DNA from: Phycomyces blakesleeanus NRRL 1555(-)
Taxonomy: Eukaryota > Mucoromycota > Mucoromycetes > Mucorales > Phycomycetaceae
Assembly: GCF_001638985.1 (NCBI RefSeq)
Contig: NW_017265139.1
Coordinates: forward strand, 1-64,000
Direction of reading: 5' to 3'
DNA: 64,000 nt
In this document: positions 12,644-25,269 of the stretch, piece after piece
Numbering within the stretch: the stretch's first letter is position 1
Layout of the letters: each line of letters starts with the position of its first letter
Translations under genes and position numbers: made by a program
Notes under the pieces: generated by a model
What the model was told of the DNA's origin: nothing
What the model saw: only the letters and a program-made list of their open reading frames with translations
Database searches by the model: none

Positions 12644-14809
12644 ATATATATTTGGCTTGGTTTAATTAGCCTTGTACATTTTGTATGGTCGGGCGTCGTC
12701 TATAAATATATATAACAAGGAGATACAATACCAGAAATATTAAAAATAAAAGCAAATAGGCAAATTGCTGTGATCTAATAATATTATTATTAATATTGGT
12801 TTTATTCTTTACCCGAGATTTAGGCTTTGTTTCCTTTTCTTGTTTTTTATATATGTATATATCAATGTCATTCTTTGTAGTGTGTTGAAAACATATATAA
12901 AATAGCGTCCACTGTCACTCTCTTTGGAAGAAAGGTATAGAGAAAATTGATACGTTTAACTTTGTAAATTAATTGGTGAGTGGAGGTAATCAAGGAAGTG
13001 AATTTAGGTTTCCCAAATTTCAATGAGAGGAGGAAGAGAGAACGTTATTTTTCTTTGTGACCACAGACTGATGAGTTGTCGCACAATCTTATTCATCAAA
13101 GCGAATGAAATCTAAGAGAGCCACTTTAATAAAATAAAAAAAATGTCATCAAATTGACCCATAGAGATATGTATAGAATAATTAAAGATGACTCGGATAT
13201 ACCCACCATAATACTGTATTGACTGGTTACAAACAAGTTAAAGAGAGAGAGAGAGAGAGAGAAGTGTAAAGGTCTATAGATCTAATAACAATAAAGAGGT
13301 ACACATAATATTCTAGAGACATCAAGTATCTGATGTGGATCTTCAACATCAATATAAATAATGCCGGAGACTAAAGTAAGATGATAAAATGATCCACACA
13401 CTACATGGCATTAGTGTATTGATACACGTTCTTGGCTTGGATGATTATAGAGAGAAAATCTAGCTTAGCTTAGCCTAGTTTATTTTATTGTATTTATTGT
13501 ATTTATTAGTCGAATATAGGGCATATCTGCTAAAACCTACATGAGGTGCTGTAATTTTGCTTTCAAGTCTCATATACGTATCAATGTATTAAAGACAATT
13601 TCTATTGTTTTTATAGACCATGAGTATTTGTTTTGATAACCCGTGTAATTTGACAAAACAAACAACCAATCATAGACAAAAATTATGTATGTATCTACTG
13701 GGAGGGTGTAGATAGTCCAACTTGCTTACAATCCTTTCACAATGACATACTCATTGTAACTTTGAAACATATCTTTGGAACTCTTAGTATGAAAGGCAGT
13801 ATCTACGTTTATTTGGTTAACGGAAGCCCTAGAATTTCCAAAGTACCTAACGTTACATATCAAAAGGCATAAATCATTTAAAGACAAGAAGAGCATTTGA
13901 ACATAATAACATTATATCTCTTTATGTATGTAGCCTTTGATAAATTCAATCATTCTTCTAATTTCCACAAGTAAATTATTTAATTATATTACTACTCCTA
14001 GACAATGTTAGCTTTCCCAGTTCCACCTTTTCTTTCCAAAATAATATAGGATATATGTTAAAGACTATGAAAGGATATAAACATGTATTTGCTGCACATA
14101 TTTTTGGTCGAGGTAAACAGCTGCAAATGACAGCAAAATATTAACCATTTGAAGCACAAAGATAGACTGACAGCCTTGTTGTCGAGTTTCCTGGAGTAAA
14201 ATATATAAATATTTCTAATGACTTGTAATTTTAGCCAAGTTCAATAATAAGCTGATAAATCTAATTTTCCCTTCTTTTTAAGAATATAGTCCATTGGATG
14301 CTGCATATTTACTGATAAGATTTGCAGAACATCTCGTTATGATTCCTTGGATGAGCACACATTAATTGAACCATAATTACTGCGCCTTATAGCCAATTTC
14401 TGGCTCAATTAATTAAAGCTATGTCAAACAAAAGCCTTCATTACTATGAACCCAAAAGCTCAATTGAAAAACAAACTCTAGTGTGTACAAAAATAAATAA
14501 GCATGTATAGATAGTTGATATCAAGCATCTCAATACGACGCAATATAAAAGGCGGCCCACAACTTTATAATTATATTTAAGCTGGTATAAGCCGTCTAAT
14601 AATATCGAGTACATTTTGAATTGATGACATTTTCACTATTTGACTCCAAAGCCTTTAACTTTAATTTCAAGCCTCTACATATTGTATAAAACCACATTAT
14701 CTTTCTCATTAAGGCCAATTCTCGTCTAGTCAAGGTAGCGAATAGATATAACTACTACATACCCATCTATCTATCTATCTACACAACTTTGAACTCTTTG
14801 TGCTTATAA
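12179..14809. other. AT-rich intergenic region between two membrane-protein genes
   Basis: No supported gene. It contains TA/TG dinucleotide tracts (about 12590-12650), a GA run near 13243, and a CTAT tetranucleotide run at about 14766-14782 just before the next gene. The last few hundred bases probably hold the promoter of the gene at 14810. Confidence 0.6.
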
Positions 14810-16213
14810 ATGCCTCTACAGAGAGTACAGTTCATTCTATGTATTATAATATTAACACTTTTACCCAAGTGCTATGCTCCACCAGTTTCACAAGATAATA
14901 ATATATACACCAGTAAATTAGCAGTGGTTTCTATCCTCCGAACTATCTTGCTCGGTTATATGACACATATTGCAACTATCAGGCACGTAGCAGGAATTAC
15001 TATTGCCACTACACCTACCAGACTATTTTTTGCACTTGCATATCCTTCCTCTGGAATTGGCACAGCAGTAGGGTCCATTCATAGTGCATTTTATGGAGAT
15101 GAGATACTCGGAATTACTCAATATATGTCTATCTTGAAAGAGTACGAAAAAGAAGACAACGTGAGCGACGCAAACAAAAAAGAATCCCATCATCAAGACC
15201 AAGTCAAGACAATTTCGCAAGATTCGTTAATTTTAACCAAAGTGTATACGCTAGACAGCGAAGAAGAAAAATACGACGCTACCAAAAAGACGTTATCCGA
15301 AAAACGCCGTATAAAAGTTGTCCGGCTAAGAGATAGACTAGTCAAGGATGCAAAGACAGAAGATATTGATATTGATATTAAAAAAGGCAATAATGCACCC
15401 TACCTGGCAGCGTTCTTACACGTAATGGGCCCTGAAAAAGCAAGAAAAATAAAACACTGCATCTTGAATGACTCTATAACCATCGGATTTAATGATACAA
15501 ACAGGCCTGGGAATAATGGTTACGATTGTGACACCGAGGAAATAACTATTACTGGCCCAGGACTAGGTTGTGATAAACAAAGAAGAGTATACCCAAGTGA
15601 CATTCGTTACATGACAACCAATATGATAGATCAACTTGAAGGAGCCTACAATGTTGATGACACCTCATATATTGAAATATTTGTTACTATCGGCCAGCTA
15701 TTCTTTACCACAGTTGAATGCATGGACATAGACGGAGACAGATGGGCCAAGGTGATTATTATCATATACACAACAATGTCGGTTCTTCAGTCAGTTTCGC
15801 TCCTTGCCTTACACAAGCAAACAATGGCCTTTAGTATCAAAGTGGATGAGGTTGAAGAAAAATCATGTGCAGAAGACAGCAAAATTTCAACTGAGACAGA
15901 CCATAGGCTCCCAAGTGAAACTGAGGACTTTAGGAATCATGGGGCAGAAATTGTTGTGGGTTTATCTAATATTCTAGGGATTATAATATTTCTACTTATC
16001 GGAATATGGGCAGATTATAGTATTCACAGCACAACAGAATGGCTTGTAATCTCCTGGATTCTAAGTCCTGTTATATTATCCATTGCAGTTAAACTTGTAG
16101 AGATATTATTTCATTGCACGTTTGATGGTAGTAATTCTTTAGTATATGCTATATCGTCTATTCCAATTGTATGTTTAATCGCTGCTACTATTATTGGATA
16201 TTTGCCAAAGTAA
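14810..16213 (+). CDS. multi-span membrane protein with signal-like N-terminus, unknown function
   Basis: Single-exon gene of 467 residues. The first about 22 residues are a signal-peptide-like hydrophobic run ending in a CYAPP stretch. Further hydrophobic segments lie at about 35-55, 65-90, 285-305, 310-330, 385-405, 410-435 and 440-462. Between about 110 and 280 is a large hydrophilic region rich in Lys, Glu and Asp with a Cys/Gly stretch (GPGLGCDKQRRVYPSDIR). Another acidic loop follows at about 340-380. No catalytic motif or known family was recognised. The start is the first ATG in frame and gives a sensible signal sequence. It is convergent with glycerol kinase across 418 bp. Confidence 0.8.
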   Translation: MPLQRVQFILCIIILTLLPKCYAPPVSQDNNIYTSKLAVVSILRTILLGYMTHIATIRHVAGITIATTPTRLFFALAYPSSGIGTAVGSIHSAFYGDEILGITQYMSILKEYEKEDNVSDANKKESHHQDQVKTISQDSLILTKVYTLDSEEEKYDATKKTLSEKRRIKVVRLRDRLVKDAKTEDIDIDIKKGNNAPYLAAFLHVMGPEKARKIKHCILNDSITIGFNDTNRPGNNGYDCDTEEITITGPGLGCDKQRRVYPSDIRYMTTNMIDQLEGAYNVDDTSYIEIFVTIGQLFFTTVECMDIDGDRWAKVIIIIYTTMSVLQSVSLLALHKQTMAFSIKVDEVEEKSCAEDSKISTETDHRLPSETEDFRNHGAEIVVGLSNILGIIIFLLIGIWADYSIHSTTEWLVISWILSPVILSIAVKLVEILFHCTFDGSNSLVYAISSIPIVCLIAATIIGYLPK

Positions 16214-16631
16214 AATCATATCTTCCCTTGTATTTTTATTTTTCATTCATATACACCTTTTTGTAAAAAGAAGTATACCCGGTTTTTTTTTATAATAAAT
16301 AACCACTATTGAGAGAGAGAATAAATAGGCGACTGTGCTTTCATGTGTAGTAAATCGGTGGAGAATGTTTGTTGTAATATAACAGTACATATTATATAGT
16401 TATTAAATCAATTATATACTGGAGTATTTTCATGCTACAAAATAAAAGTAGTGATCGTAATATATGTATTAAATGTTTAAGCTGTATTATAAACAACGGA
16501 TCTTCCTATCTGTGTTTTCTATCTGCAACTACCTACCTATATGTATACATATTATTGAGATTCGTACATGAAGCATAGGTAATATTCAGCTATAATGCTT
16601 ATATACAGAGACTAACCGAGTCAAGCTTGTC

Positions 16632-19044
16632 CTAACTCTCATCTGAAGAATCATAAATATCTGTCCACCCATAGCTCCGTTCAATTGCTGCTTCCCACAT
16701 CGCATAACGTTTTTCCCGTTCTATACATACACGATTCAAAAGGAGAATATATTAACAATATGTTAAAGTTAGAAGCAGAATAAAATGGTCATCTTACCAT
16801 CTGTCTTCCATTTTGGCTGGAAGGTATCTTTTGTATCCACGGTCAGTTTCTGTATAGCATCTGTATCCTTCCAAACACCAATTGCTAATCCTGCAGCATA
16901 TGCAGCTCCGAGTGCCGTAGTTTCATTCATAGCAGGTCTCTCTATAAACACATACACACACACATGCACACAATTGTATAAATATAATTAGATATATATA
17001 CAATTGATTGTTTATTTAATATTCAAAAACCTTACCTACTGTGATACCCAACACATCTGCTTGTATTTGCATACACACATCAGAATTTGACATTCCTCCA
17101 TCTGCCTTGAGCACTTTGAGTGGCAGGTTCCCATCGTTTTTCATTGCGTCAAGAATAGCACGAGTCGAAAAGCATGCAGCTTCTAGTACCGCGCGACTCA
17201 AGTGGTATTTGTTGGTGTACTGTGTCAGACCCACCAACACTCCACGAGCATCGTCTCGCCAATAAGGAGCAAAAAGTCCTGAGAATGCTGGGATAAACTG
17301 TACTCCTCCAGTGTCTTCAACTGATTTCCAATAGGGAGAAAAAGGTTAAGTGATCATGTTAATTTATTCGGTATACATATATATATATATATAAGTATGG
17401 GTTACCTTTGGAGGCTAGAACATTAATATCACTAGATTCTTCGATTATACCCATATTATCTTTTAACCATCTGACAGCACCACCAGCTACGCTCACGGAC
17501 CCTTCAAGAGCATAGACCGGAGACTTGTCAGGGCCGAACTGATATGCGACTGTGGACAAAAGGCCATGGGTAGAAAAGACAGGTTTATGACCGACATTGA
17601 AAAGTAAGAATGCACCAGTACCGTATGTGTTCTTGACCTCTCCGACAGAGAAGCATTTCTGGCCGACCAAGGCTGCCTGCTGGTCTCCTAAACACCCACT
17701 GATTGGTAGTCCTTCGAGTGGACCCCATTTTACTTTTCCATAGACTTCTGAAGAAGACACAATTCTTGGCAAGATTGATGCTGGTATATCAAAGAAACTA
17801 GAGCCAGTTACACAATCAACCAGTCAATTAATGAATAAGAAAATAGATAACGATACTATATATATACTTACTCTAGTAATTGAGGGTCCCACTGTCTAGT
17901 TTCGATATTCATTAGCATTGTCCGACTTGCATTAGTCACATCGGTCACATGCACACCGCTCTGTACACCTCCTGTCAAATTCTGAAACAAAAGAAGAAAG
18001 TAAAATAGATTAGTGCACACATAGATAAGCATATTAGCTGACTAATATCATGATAATCACACCCACACCCACCCACACACACATATATATAGGTGTATAT
18101 ATTCTTGTGGTTTCAAACAAGCAAACAAGCTAAAAGACAAACCTACAATAAAGGCTTATTGTACTGTTTCTGTTGTTGTTTTTGTTTAATAACCAACCAG
18201 CCAACCAAGCAAGCAAGCGACTAACGAACAGATTTATTTACTCACTCACCCACACAAGCCAGCTGTCGACTGTGCCAAACATGGCCTTTTCCTTATCAAA
18301 TGCCGTCTTGACCTTTTCTACATTGTCCATCAGCCATCGTATCTTTAGTGCCGAGAAGTAATTGTGAAGAGGGAGACCACAAAGTCTTTGGATGATTTCG
18401 GCGTCTGGTTTCTTTGCAAATCGTTTGACGAGTTTGTTGGTCCGAGTGTCTCCCCAGACGATTGCGTTATGAAGAGGCTCTCCTGTACGATTGTCCCACA
18501 CAAGGGTAGTTTCTCTTTGATTTGCGATACCAATAGCTGTTTTTTTTTGTATAGAAATATAAATATAAATATAAATATAAATATAAACAAACAAACAAAA
18601 TAATAATAATAATAATATTAATTTATTTTTTTGAGATTATTCTCTCATTTCACCTTTGACATCTCGGGGATCATTTCCCATCCATTCAAACTTGCGCATT
18701 GCTTCATCGGCACATTTTATAGCAGAGTCGAGAAGATCATAGGGATCGTGTTCAATCCAACTAATTAGATTATATCAAAGTTATAGTTATTTATTCATTG
18801 TAAGAGCTTTGGGAAGGGAGAGAAGGAGAATAAAGAGGAGATATAGACATCTATAAAGAAGGGCGAGGACGATAGTAGAGTAGGGTAGGGGGGGGGGGTG
18901 TTTCTTTTATTTCTTTCTTTACCCTGGTTTCTGGCATGATTGTTCGAATTCGACTTGGTGCGACGTGACAAGTTTCCCTTGCTGGTCAAAGATCAAAAAT
19001 CGTGTACTGGTTGTGCCTTGATCGATTGCACCAATATATTGCAT
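16632..19044 (-). CDS. GUT1: glycerol kinase (FGGY family), 8 exons
   Basis: Phosphorylates glycerol to sn-glycerol-3-phosphate with ATP, the entry step of glycerol catabolism and a source of glycerolipid backbone. Exons (transcript order): 19044-18923, 18760-18654, 18536-18250, 17981-17872, 17797-17406, 17320-17036, 16941-16798, 16720-16632; total 1536 nt, 511 residues, usual for the family. Motifs: [12 protein letters not shown] at 5-16 (nucleotide/phosphate loop), NQRE with Arg84-Glu85 and VWGDTRT with Trp104 (glycerol contacts), [10 protein letters not shown] with Asp247 (probable catalytic base), YGTGAF, and the C-terminal FGGY region [10 protein letters not shown] then [14 protein letters not shown] (441-453). 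All introns seen are GT-AG. It is divergent from SHQ1 across 749 bp. Introns carry simple repeats (ATATAA run near 18555, an 11-G run near 18888). Confidence 0.95.
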
Positions 19045-19793
19045 TATTTACAGATATATGAAAAAATAAAAATAAAAATAAAGGAAGAAAAGGAGACAGA
19101 AAGAAAGAAGGGGAGAAAAGGCGGGAATAATATGCAACAGAAATAATAATAATAATATATATATTGACTAATTATGATTATTATTATTATTTTATTAGAT
19201 ATATATATATATATAAATAAAAATAATTTATAATAGTAATAATAGTAATAAATCAATGGCAATAATATATATTATATAAATTATAAATTATAATATTCAA
19301 GCAGAGCCAAGAATTAGGAGCATGTAGGGCTAGAATGATCAAGCCTAACGTCACATTAGGTCATCAAAAATCCCAGAAATTAATAAAACGTCAAATTCAA
19401 ACAAGTTTGGATTATATATATATATATGTTTATGATAAAGCACATCATATCACAGTACAGTACAGAATAATACATAATAGTACATATTAGGACACAATAA
19501 TAAATATCAAAACAGAACAATACAGCAAAATCACGTCCAAAGTTCATCACCCAAAAAAAAAAAAATTGGACCCCACATTAATTCTCGCATGAATTTTTGT
19601 GACTTGCCTTTTCCTCGACAAAAAAAATAAATAAATGTAAATTACCAAAAAAAGAAAGAAAAATAATCTTATAGTAATTGCAATTTTTTTATATATATAT
19701 ATCTATATATATTTTTTTTTCTATTAGTTTGAGTGATATTGAATACCCTCAATTTTTTTTAAGAAAAAAAACTTATCAATCGTAATTCTATAA
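19045..19793. promoter_or_regulatory. divergent intergenic region between glycerol kinase and SHQ1
   Basis: 749 bp, very AT-rich, between the two start codons. It carries TAA/TTA trinucleotide runs and TA tracts at about 19145-19260 and 19690-19710 and several A- or T-homopolymers. No specific factor site is claimed. It presumably contains both promoters. Confidence 0.5.
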
Positions 19794-22165
19794 ATGATCA
19801 CACCTACCTTTAAAGTCGAACAGGATGACAATTCAATCACCATTATCATCAATACACCATATGTTAGAGTGAGTTGAGATCATTATTAAAACAACGTGCA
19901 TGTACAATTGTACATGTGTATTTGTTAATAAATAAACGCACAGACATTTACACATGTCCTTTACACGATCAAGACATGAATTAAATATTTTTAGGCACAA
20001 GATGTAGATCTCCATGTCTCGGGCACAGAATTTCGCTTCTTTTTGCGCCCATATTTTTTGAGGTACAACAACAACATACACAATTCTTGAATAAAATAAA
20101 GTAAAAATAAGATACGATACGATACGATAAATTAATTGTTTATTTATCCAATCAATTGTATACATGTATACTTTATATATGTAAAAATATAATTACATAG
20201 ATTATATCTTCCAGCAAATGTAGTCGAAGATGATGATTCAAAGGCAGTCTATGACCCTTCTTTGGGTCAATTTACTGTCAAGGTCTCCAAAGAAAACAAA
20301 GGAGAACACTTTCCTGACCTTGACCTCCTCACCAAGCTGCTGGCCAGACGTGGCGAGGCTGCCGATGTCAGTGTAGATCAAGCACAGCCAAAGAAACCAT
20401 TGATTGAAGTCATTGGAAGCCAAGACAATAAAGAAGATGTATCGATGGAAGAAAGCACTGACCAAATAGAAAATGAATTTCAAAAAGGTAAAATTCATCA
20501 AATATATATATATATATATATAGATATGTTTAATTTATTGATTTGGTTTGATTTGATTTATTTAGCTGCTGATTTCAACTGGGAATTACCACAGGAATTA
20601 CCAGCAGATGATTTGATGATCCACAGTGTTTATGGCTTCAACAACCAGTACAGTGGATATTTTACTCATGTCCAAGAAACAATGAATGAAATCATTGACA
20701 TCAGAGAGCCCGAAAAGTCAACTATTGAATCACGTCGTCAGGATCGATTGGAACAAGAAGAATTGAAATTTGACGAGGACTACTATGCTATGGATTTCGT
20801 AAACGATGAAGAAATCCAAAATGCCATCAAGTATAAGACAATCTGGTCAAAAGAGCTCAAGAGAATCCAGAAACAGGCCAAAGAAGAAGAACAACAAAAG
20901 AAGCAGAACGAAAAAAGTAATCACATACACACACATATTATATATATGTATATTAATCATTGTCTTTTTTTTTTAATATATTTTATACAAAAAATCAGAG
21001 TCTTTGATTCAGGAAATCACCCCTGATTTAACTCAGTCCAATGTAGATATTGATATGAATGGTCTGTCAATTGGCGATCAGAATGAGTCGTTGATCAAAT
21101 TCACACCAAAGGAAGAAGCCCTGATGCGTAGTCTACCAAACAAAGAATGTAAGCAATAAATTAAGTAATGATTTAGTTCATACAATTGCTAATAATCAAT
21201 GCTATTTATGTGTGTATGTGTATGCTGGTGTATATTCAGATTTATTATCAAACGAGAAAGTAACCTATCTTGGCTTGGTCGACCTTTTATTTGCTTACAG
21301 CTACAACCACCGCGTGTCCGAAGGCGACAACACTGTCGAGTCTGTGTGGTGTGTTGGAAAGCTTAGTCCTACTATATCCTGCTTAGAGGTAATGTTTGTA
21401 TATATATATATCTTTTGTGTGGGTGCGGGTGAAATGGCTTGTACTCGAAAGCTGTGTATTAAAAGAATAAGATATAAAACCATTACATGCACATTCACCT
21501 TTATCTGTACCTTATTACTGACAAGTACATATCCCCATGTATATATATATATTGTTTTTAGCAATTTACTACCTTGAAAGACACAATTATCGCATGCTGT
21601 AGACGTGTTCTGTCTTACCCTCTTTACCGCAATCTGGCTCTGTGCGAAAAGGTTTTGCAAGATGTCTACGTTCTCTTCCGTCTTGGAAAGCGGGCTATTC
21701 TCAAGGCTCTTTTGGATATGAAGGATTTGTTTGATCACCACGATGTTTACTATGTGTACAGCAAGATATGGCTGGATGATTATTGCGTGTGGATCCAACA
21801 CGCAAGGTAAATATTTATCTGTATAATAAATAATTCTGCACACATCTTTGATTAATATTTGTTTTTCTTTCTTTATTGTGGTGTTGTAGTGACCATGTCA
21901 TTCGTACATTGGCCCATGAGCTTCATCATTTTAAGGTCCCTAAAGAAGAGCTTGGCTGGGATCTGAGCGAACTTGAAGAGGTATAATGAACAGATCAAAC
22001 AAATGCTTTATGTTTTTATTTTTATTTTTATGAGTATTATGAGTATTATATGTGTATTGGATTGTATAATAACATGTCTATCCATAGATTGCAAAACAAA
22101 TGAATGATCTAGAGGCAGAACAAGGAATGAATGGTGTAGAAGAGCAAGGAATGGATAGTCTATAG
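19794..22165 (+). CDS. SHQ1: SHQ1, H/ACA snoRNP assembly chaperone, 9 exons
   Basis: SHQ1 chaperones the pseudouridine synthase of H/ACA ribonucleoproteins before RNP assembly (family knowledge). Exons: 19794-19868, 19995-20062, 20201-20487, 20566-20916, 20999-21148, 21240-21388, 21562-21806, 21890-21980, 22088-22165; total 1494 nt, 497 residues, close to the family size of about 500. Residues 1 to about 95 form the CS/p23-like domain (start MITPTFKVEQDD, then RPYFLRLYLPANVVEDD across the exon 2/3 join). About 150-440 is the SHQ1-specific helical domain (YGFNNQYSGYF, AYSYNHRVSEGDNTVESVW, RVLSYPLYRNLALCEKV, DVYYVYSKIWLDDY). The start was chosen because MITP is the usual N-terminus of the family. 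It is convergent with the methyltransferase gene across 274 bp. Confidence 0.93.
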
Positions 22166-22231
22166 TGAGCAAGTATGCAATATAATATAATTTAATATAA
22201 AAATAATAGAGAAAGAAAATTTATATATAAT

Positions 22232-22318
22232 ATATATGAGTGAGTGAGTGAGTATGGATTGATAGGTGGGTAGATGGGTAGATGGGTGGGTGTTGTATTG
22301 TATTGTATTGTGTAGTAA
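22232..22318. repeat. short G/T-rich tandem repeats between convergent genes
   Basis: GAGT tetranucleotides (about 22238-22253), GGGTAGAT units (about 22266-22285) and TGTAT pentamers (about 22292-22312) follow one another in the 3' intergenic space. Non-coding. Confidence 0.75.
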
Positions 22319-22439
22319 TGTATGAACAAGATAGTATAAGATATGTGTATATGTATATATGTAAGAGTAAGGAATAGCACTTTTTTTTTGTTCTTCTTTC
22401 ATTTCCTTTCTTCTTTCTTCTCTCTTCTTTGCTGGTTTC

Positions 22440-24625
22440 TTAGAGAGGTTTTTGACCTAAGAAGCAATGCCATGAAATCCGGGACTTGGATGTCTCGCAC
22501 TCATCCATAGCCTTTGACAAGGTTTCAGCAAATACTGATGCTGGGAGTTGGTTGTATTCACATATCCAAGGTGCAAATACTCGGAATCGTCTTTCACTGA
22601 GATCTTTAAAGAGGTATCCAGATTCTCTCATTGCTGTTTGGGATATTTATTTATTTATTATTTTTTAAATAAAACAAATAAGCATAAGAATTAATGATTT
22701 GTGATATAGAAAAATAATAATACTTGCTTGGTATAGACGCCCATTCACCTAATGGCAATTCGACAATTGTTGAATTGATGTTCGTGTAGCCAGTATCTTT
22801 GAGCATATCCTCGAGTTCTTCCAAGATGCCTGGTCTGGCCTGGATATTTTCAAGAAACATATTACCATATTTGTTCAGGATGACAAAACTAGGTCCTGGC
22901 TTGCTTACTCGAATATCTTACAAGAAGCCAACCAATAAGATTTAATAATTAAATATATAACTAATAATAGAGAAAAAAAATTTACCTTGTTCGATTATCT
23001 CAATCCAACCACCTGGCTTTAATATTCGCAAGACCTGTTTGAGAATATTGTGCCACTTGTGTATCGGGGAATTGACAATCCAGACATCTCGCATCATCAC
23101 ATAGTCCACAGCATTATCAGGATAACCTTCGAGACCTGTGTGGCCCTCACAAATGGTAATATCCTGGAATGTAAGGTTCGTACGGGTTTCGGCAATGTTT
23201 TGGAGAGGGGCAGTTTTGAAGTCGATACCGATAACTTTAGCATCTGGGAATTCTTCGGCCAGCTCAAGACACCAGATTCCTTATTATATACATATATATA
23301 TATAATAATATCAAAGAAATTAAAATTAAAAAATTAAAATTAAAATTAAAATTTGGAGAGAGAGAGAGGGGGGTTGTTACACGGCCTGTCAAAGAGGTCT
23401 GTGTTTCATTTAACAAGTTTATTCTTTCATATTCTTCCCTTTTATATATATATATCTTATCTTATTGTATTATTATTATTACTATTATTTTCTCTTGCCA
23501 CTTTATGGCTATCATTTACTGCTTATCGTATTGTATTGAATAAGAATTTGTATCTGTCTTTGACTTTCTTACCTGTGCCACAGCACCAGTGAATGATGAG
23601 AGAAGGTGATTTTAGGGGTACATTGTAGTTTCGACCCCACACATGCTTCAGAAGATAATGCTAAATCGTTCACCAAAAAGGTTAGAATTAGGGTTAGCAG
23701 AGGAATAGATAAAGAGATAAAGAAAGACGATAGATATCTGTGTTTAGATTATGATTATGATTACTGTCATTTTTTTTTTTTTAAAAAAAGAACGGATTTT
23801 AATTTTAATTTTAATTTTAATTTTAATTTTAATTTTAATTTTAATAAAATAGTATAATATAAATAATGGCTTGCCTGTCTTTGCTGTCTAGAATGAATAG
23901 ATGAATAGATGTATGAAATAGATAAGTATTTGTATCATAAAGCTATATAATGCCATGCTATTTGCTTGTGTTTGATATACTGTTATTCTTTACCTGTCTC
24001 GTTCTTTGCGCATTGCCTTTTCATGATCGTCAGAAAGAAACAAGTCGACAAGAATACGCTCGCTAGGGAATTTGGGAATTTCAGAACCTGCTGCTCCTCC
24101 TGGTGCTCCTCTTGCTAATATTGCCTTTGTTTGTCTTGTTGGTCTTGATTCCTTATCTTGGGTGTCAGGATAGATAAGACTGGATGGGTTGGGCTCGTCT
24201 GTTGCCCATCGGTCTGAGTCAGACACAAAGATATCCGGTACGATGTCGTACTTGTTTCTTTCGGGTGACCATTCTGAGAGTGTGCGAGGAAGAGACGAGG
24301 TTTGGGTGTTTTGGCACTCGCTGTCGATTGACGTGAGACCAATGGCGGTGTAGATAGCCGCGGCTACTATTGAACTGCCCTGAGATATCTGGGTGTCGTC
24401 GTTTGGGTAGTCGGTGCTGTTCTTCAGTCTGGGTGCCTCAATGCTGTGCCGACGATTGAATGACGAAGCGTTTTTGATTCGTTGGATCACAGGTTGTGAA
24501 TGAGTCTCATTCTGTGAGTGGTGATCGCGTCTAGAGGTCTGGGAGGTACGAGCGGAGAATCGACTGGCGCGCCTGGCGTCAGACAGAGTACACTTGTCTT
24601 TCCTTTTACTTAAAGTAGAACCCAT
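22440..24625 (-). CDS. SAM-dependent methyltransferase (class I), 6 exons including a 13-nt microexon
   Basis: Exons (transcript order): 24625-23994, 23887-23875 (13 nt), 23660-23573, 23279-22986, 22916-22728, 22633-22440; total 1410 nt, 469 residues. The first about 190 residues are polar and disordered-looking. A class I Rossmann methyltransferase domain follows: HYLLKHVWG from 216, SAM motif I WCCGTGIWCLEL (240-251), acidic VIGID (Asp264), then DNAVDYVMMRDVW and LRILKPGGWIEIIEQ. It resembles the large UMTA-like family of methyltransferases in fungi; the substrate is unknown. The N-terminus MGSTLSKRK fits the myristoylation consensus (Gly2, Ser6), suggesting membrane attachment. Two introns start with GC: the one after the microexon (GCAAGC at 23874) and the last (GCAAGT at 22727). 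These are the only donors I found that keep frame. The third intron carries a TTTTAA run. Confidence 0.87.
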
Positions 24626-25269
24626 AATAAGATTGAATTGGAGAAAATGATATATAATATATAATATATAATATATTATGTTAATATTAATACTATTTTT
24701 GGTATTGTTTGTTAACAAGTAATATAGGTATTCAAGGTTAAAGAGGTTGGTTGCATACTATGTACAAAATAGGAAAATTTAGAAGAAAAAGAAAAAGAAC
24801 AATAAGGTTGAGAAGGAAAGAAGAAGGAAAGGAAAGGAAAGAAATGGGAAAGAAGAAGAAAAGAGAAATGAAAAAAAAAGAAAGGGAAAGCGGAATGGAA
24901 AACACAAAAAAGGGAAAAAAAATGAGTGGCTCTTTTTTCTCTTATTTTTTTTTTAATTTTTATTTTTCATACTCCTTTACTCACTCACTTACTTATTCAC
25001 TTACACAATTGCTTACTGTTTTTATTATTATTATTTAAATTTTGCTCATTTGAAAATCGGAAATAATTTGAACAAAATCTTGAATAATTTTGATATTTCT
25101 TACTTCTTTTGTAACTTTCTGTAGAATCATTCAGTATTCAATATACATTATTTTCATTGGCTTTGAAATCTTGTGAATATTTAGGATTACTATTCATTTA
25201 TTCAAACAAGCAATATATATATATATAAAGAGGAGGGGGCCATTTATAGGACAATTGTTATTGATCCTT
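24626..25269. promoter_or_regulatory. upstream region of the methyltransferase gene with a long purine tract
   Basis: On the + strand about 24770-24930 is almost only A and G (GGAAAGGAAAGGAAAG and similar), followed by a pyrimidine-rich stretch to about 24990. It lies about 150-300 bp upstream of the methyltransferase ATG. Such tracts exclude nucleosomes or can form triplexes; any role here is inference. The Lys/Glu-rich open frame across it is an artefact. Confidence 0.5.

Noticed and set aside
15023..15390. Two overlapping 65-codon frames on the - strand
   Set aside because: Antisense to the coherent 467-residue membrane-protein frame.
24751..25038. 95-codon Lys/Glu-rich open frame
   Set aside because: Produced by the purine tract; no conserved features.
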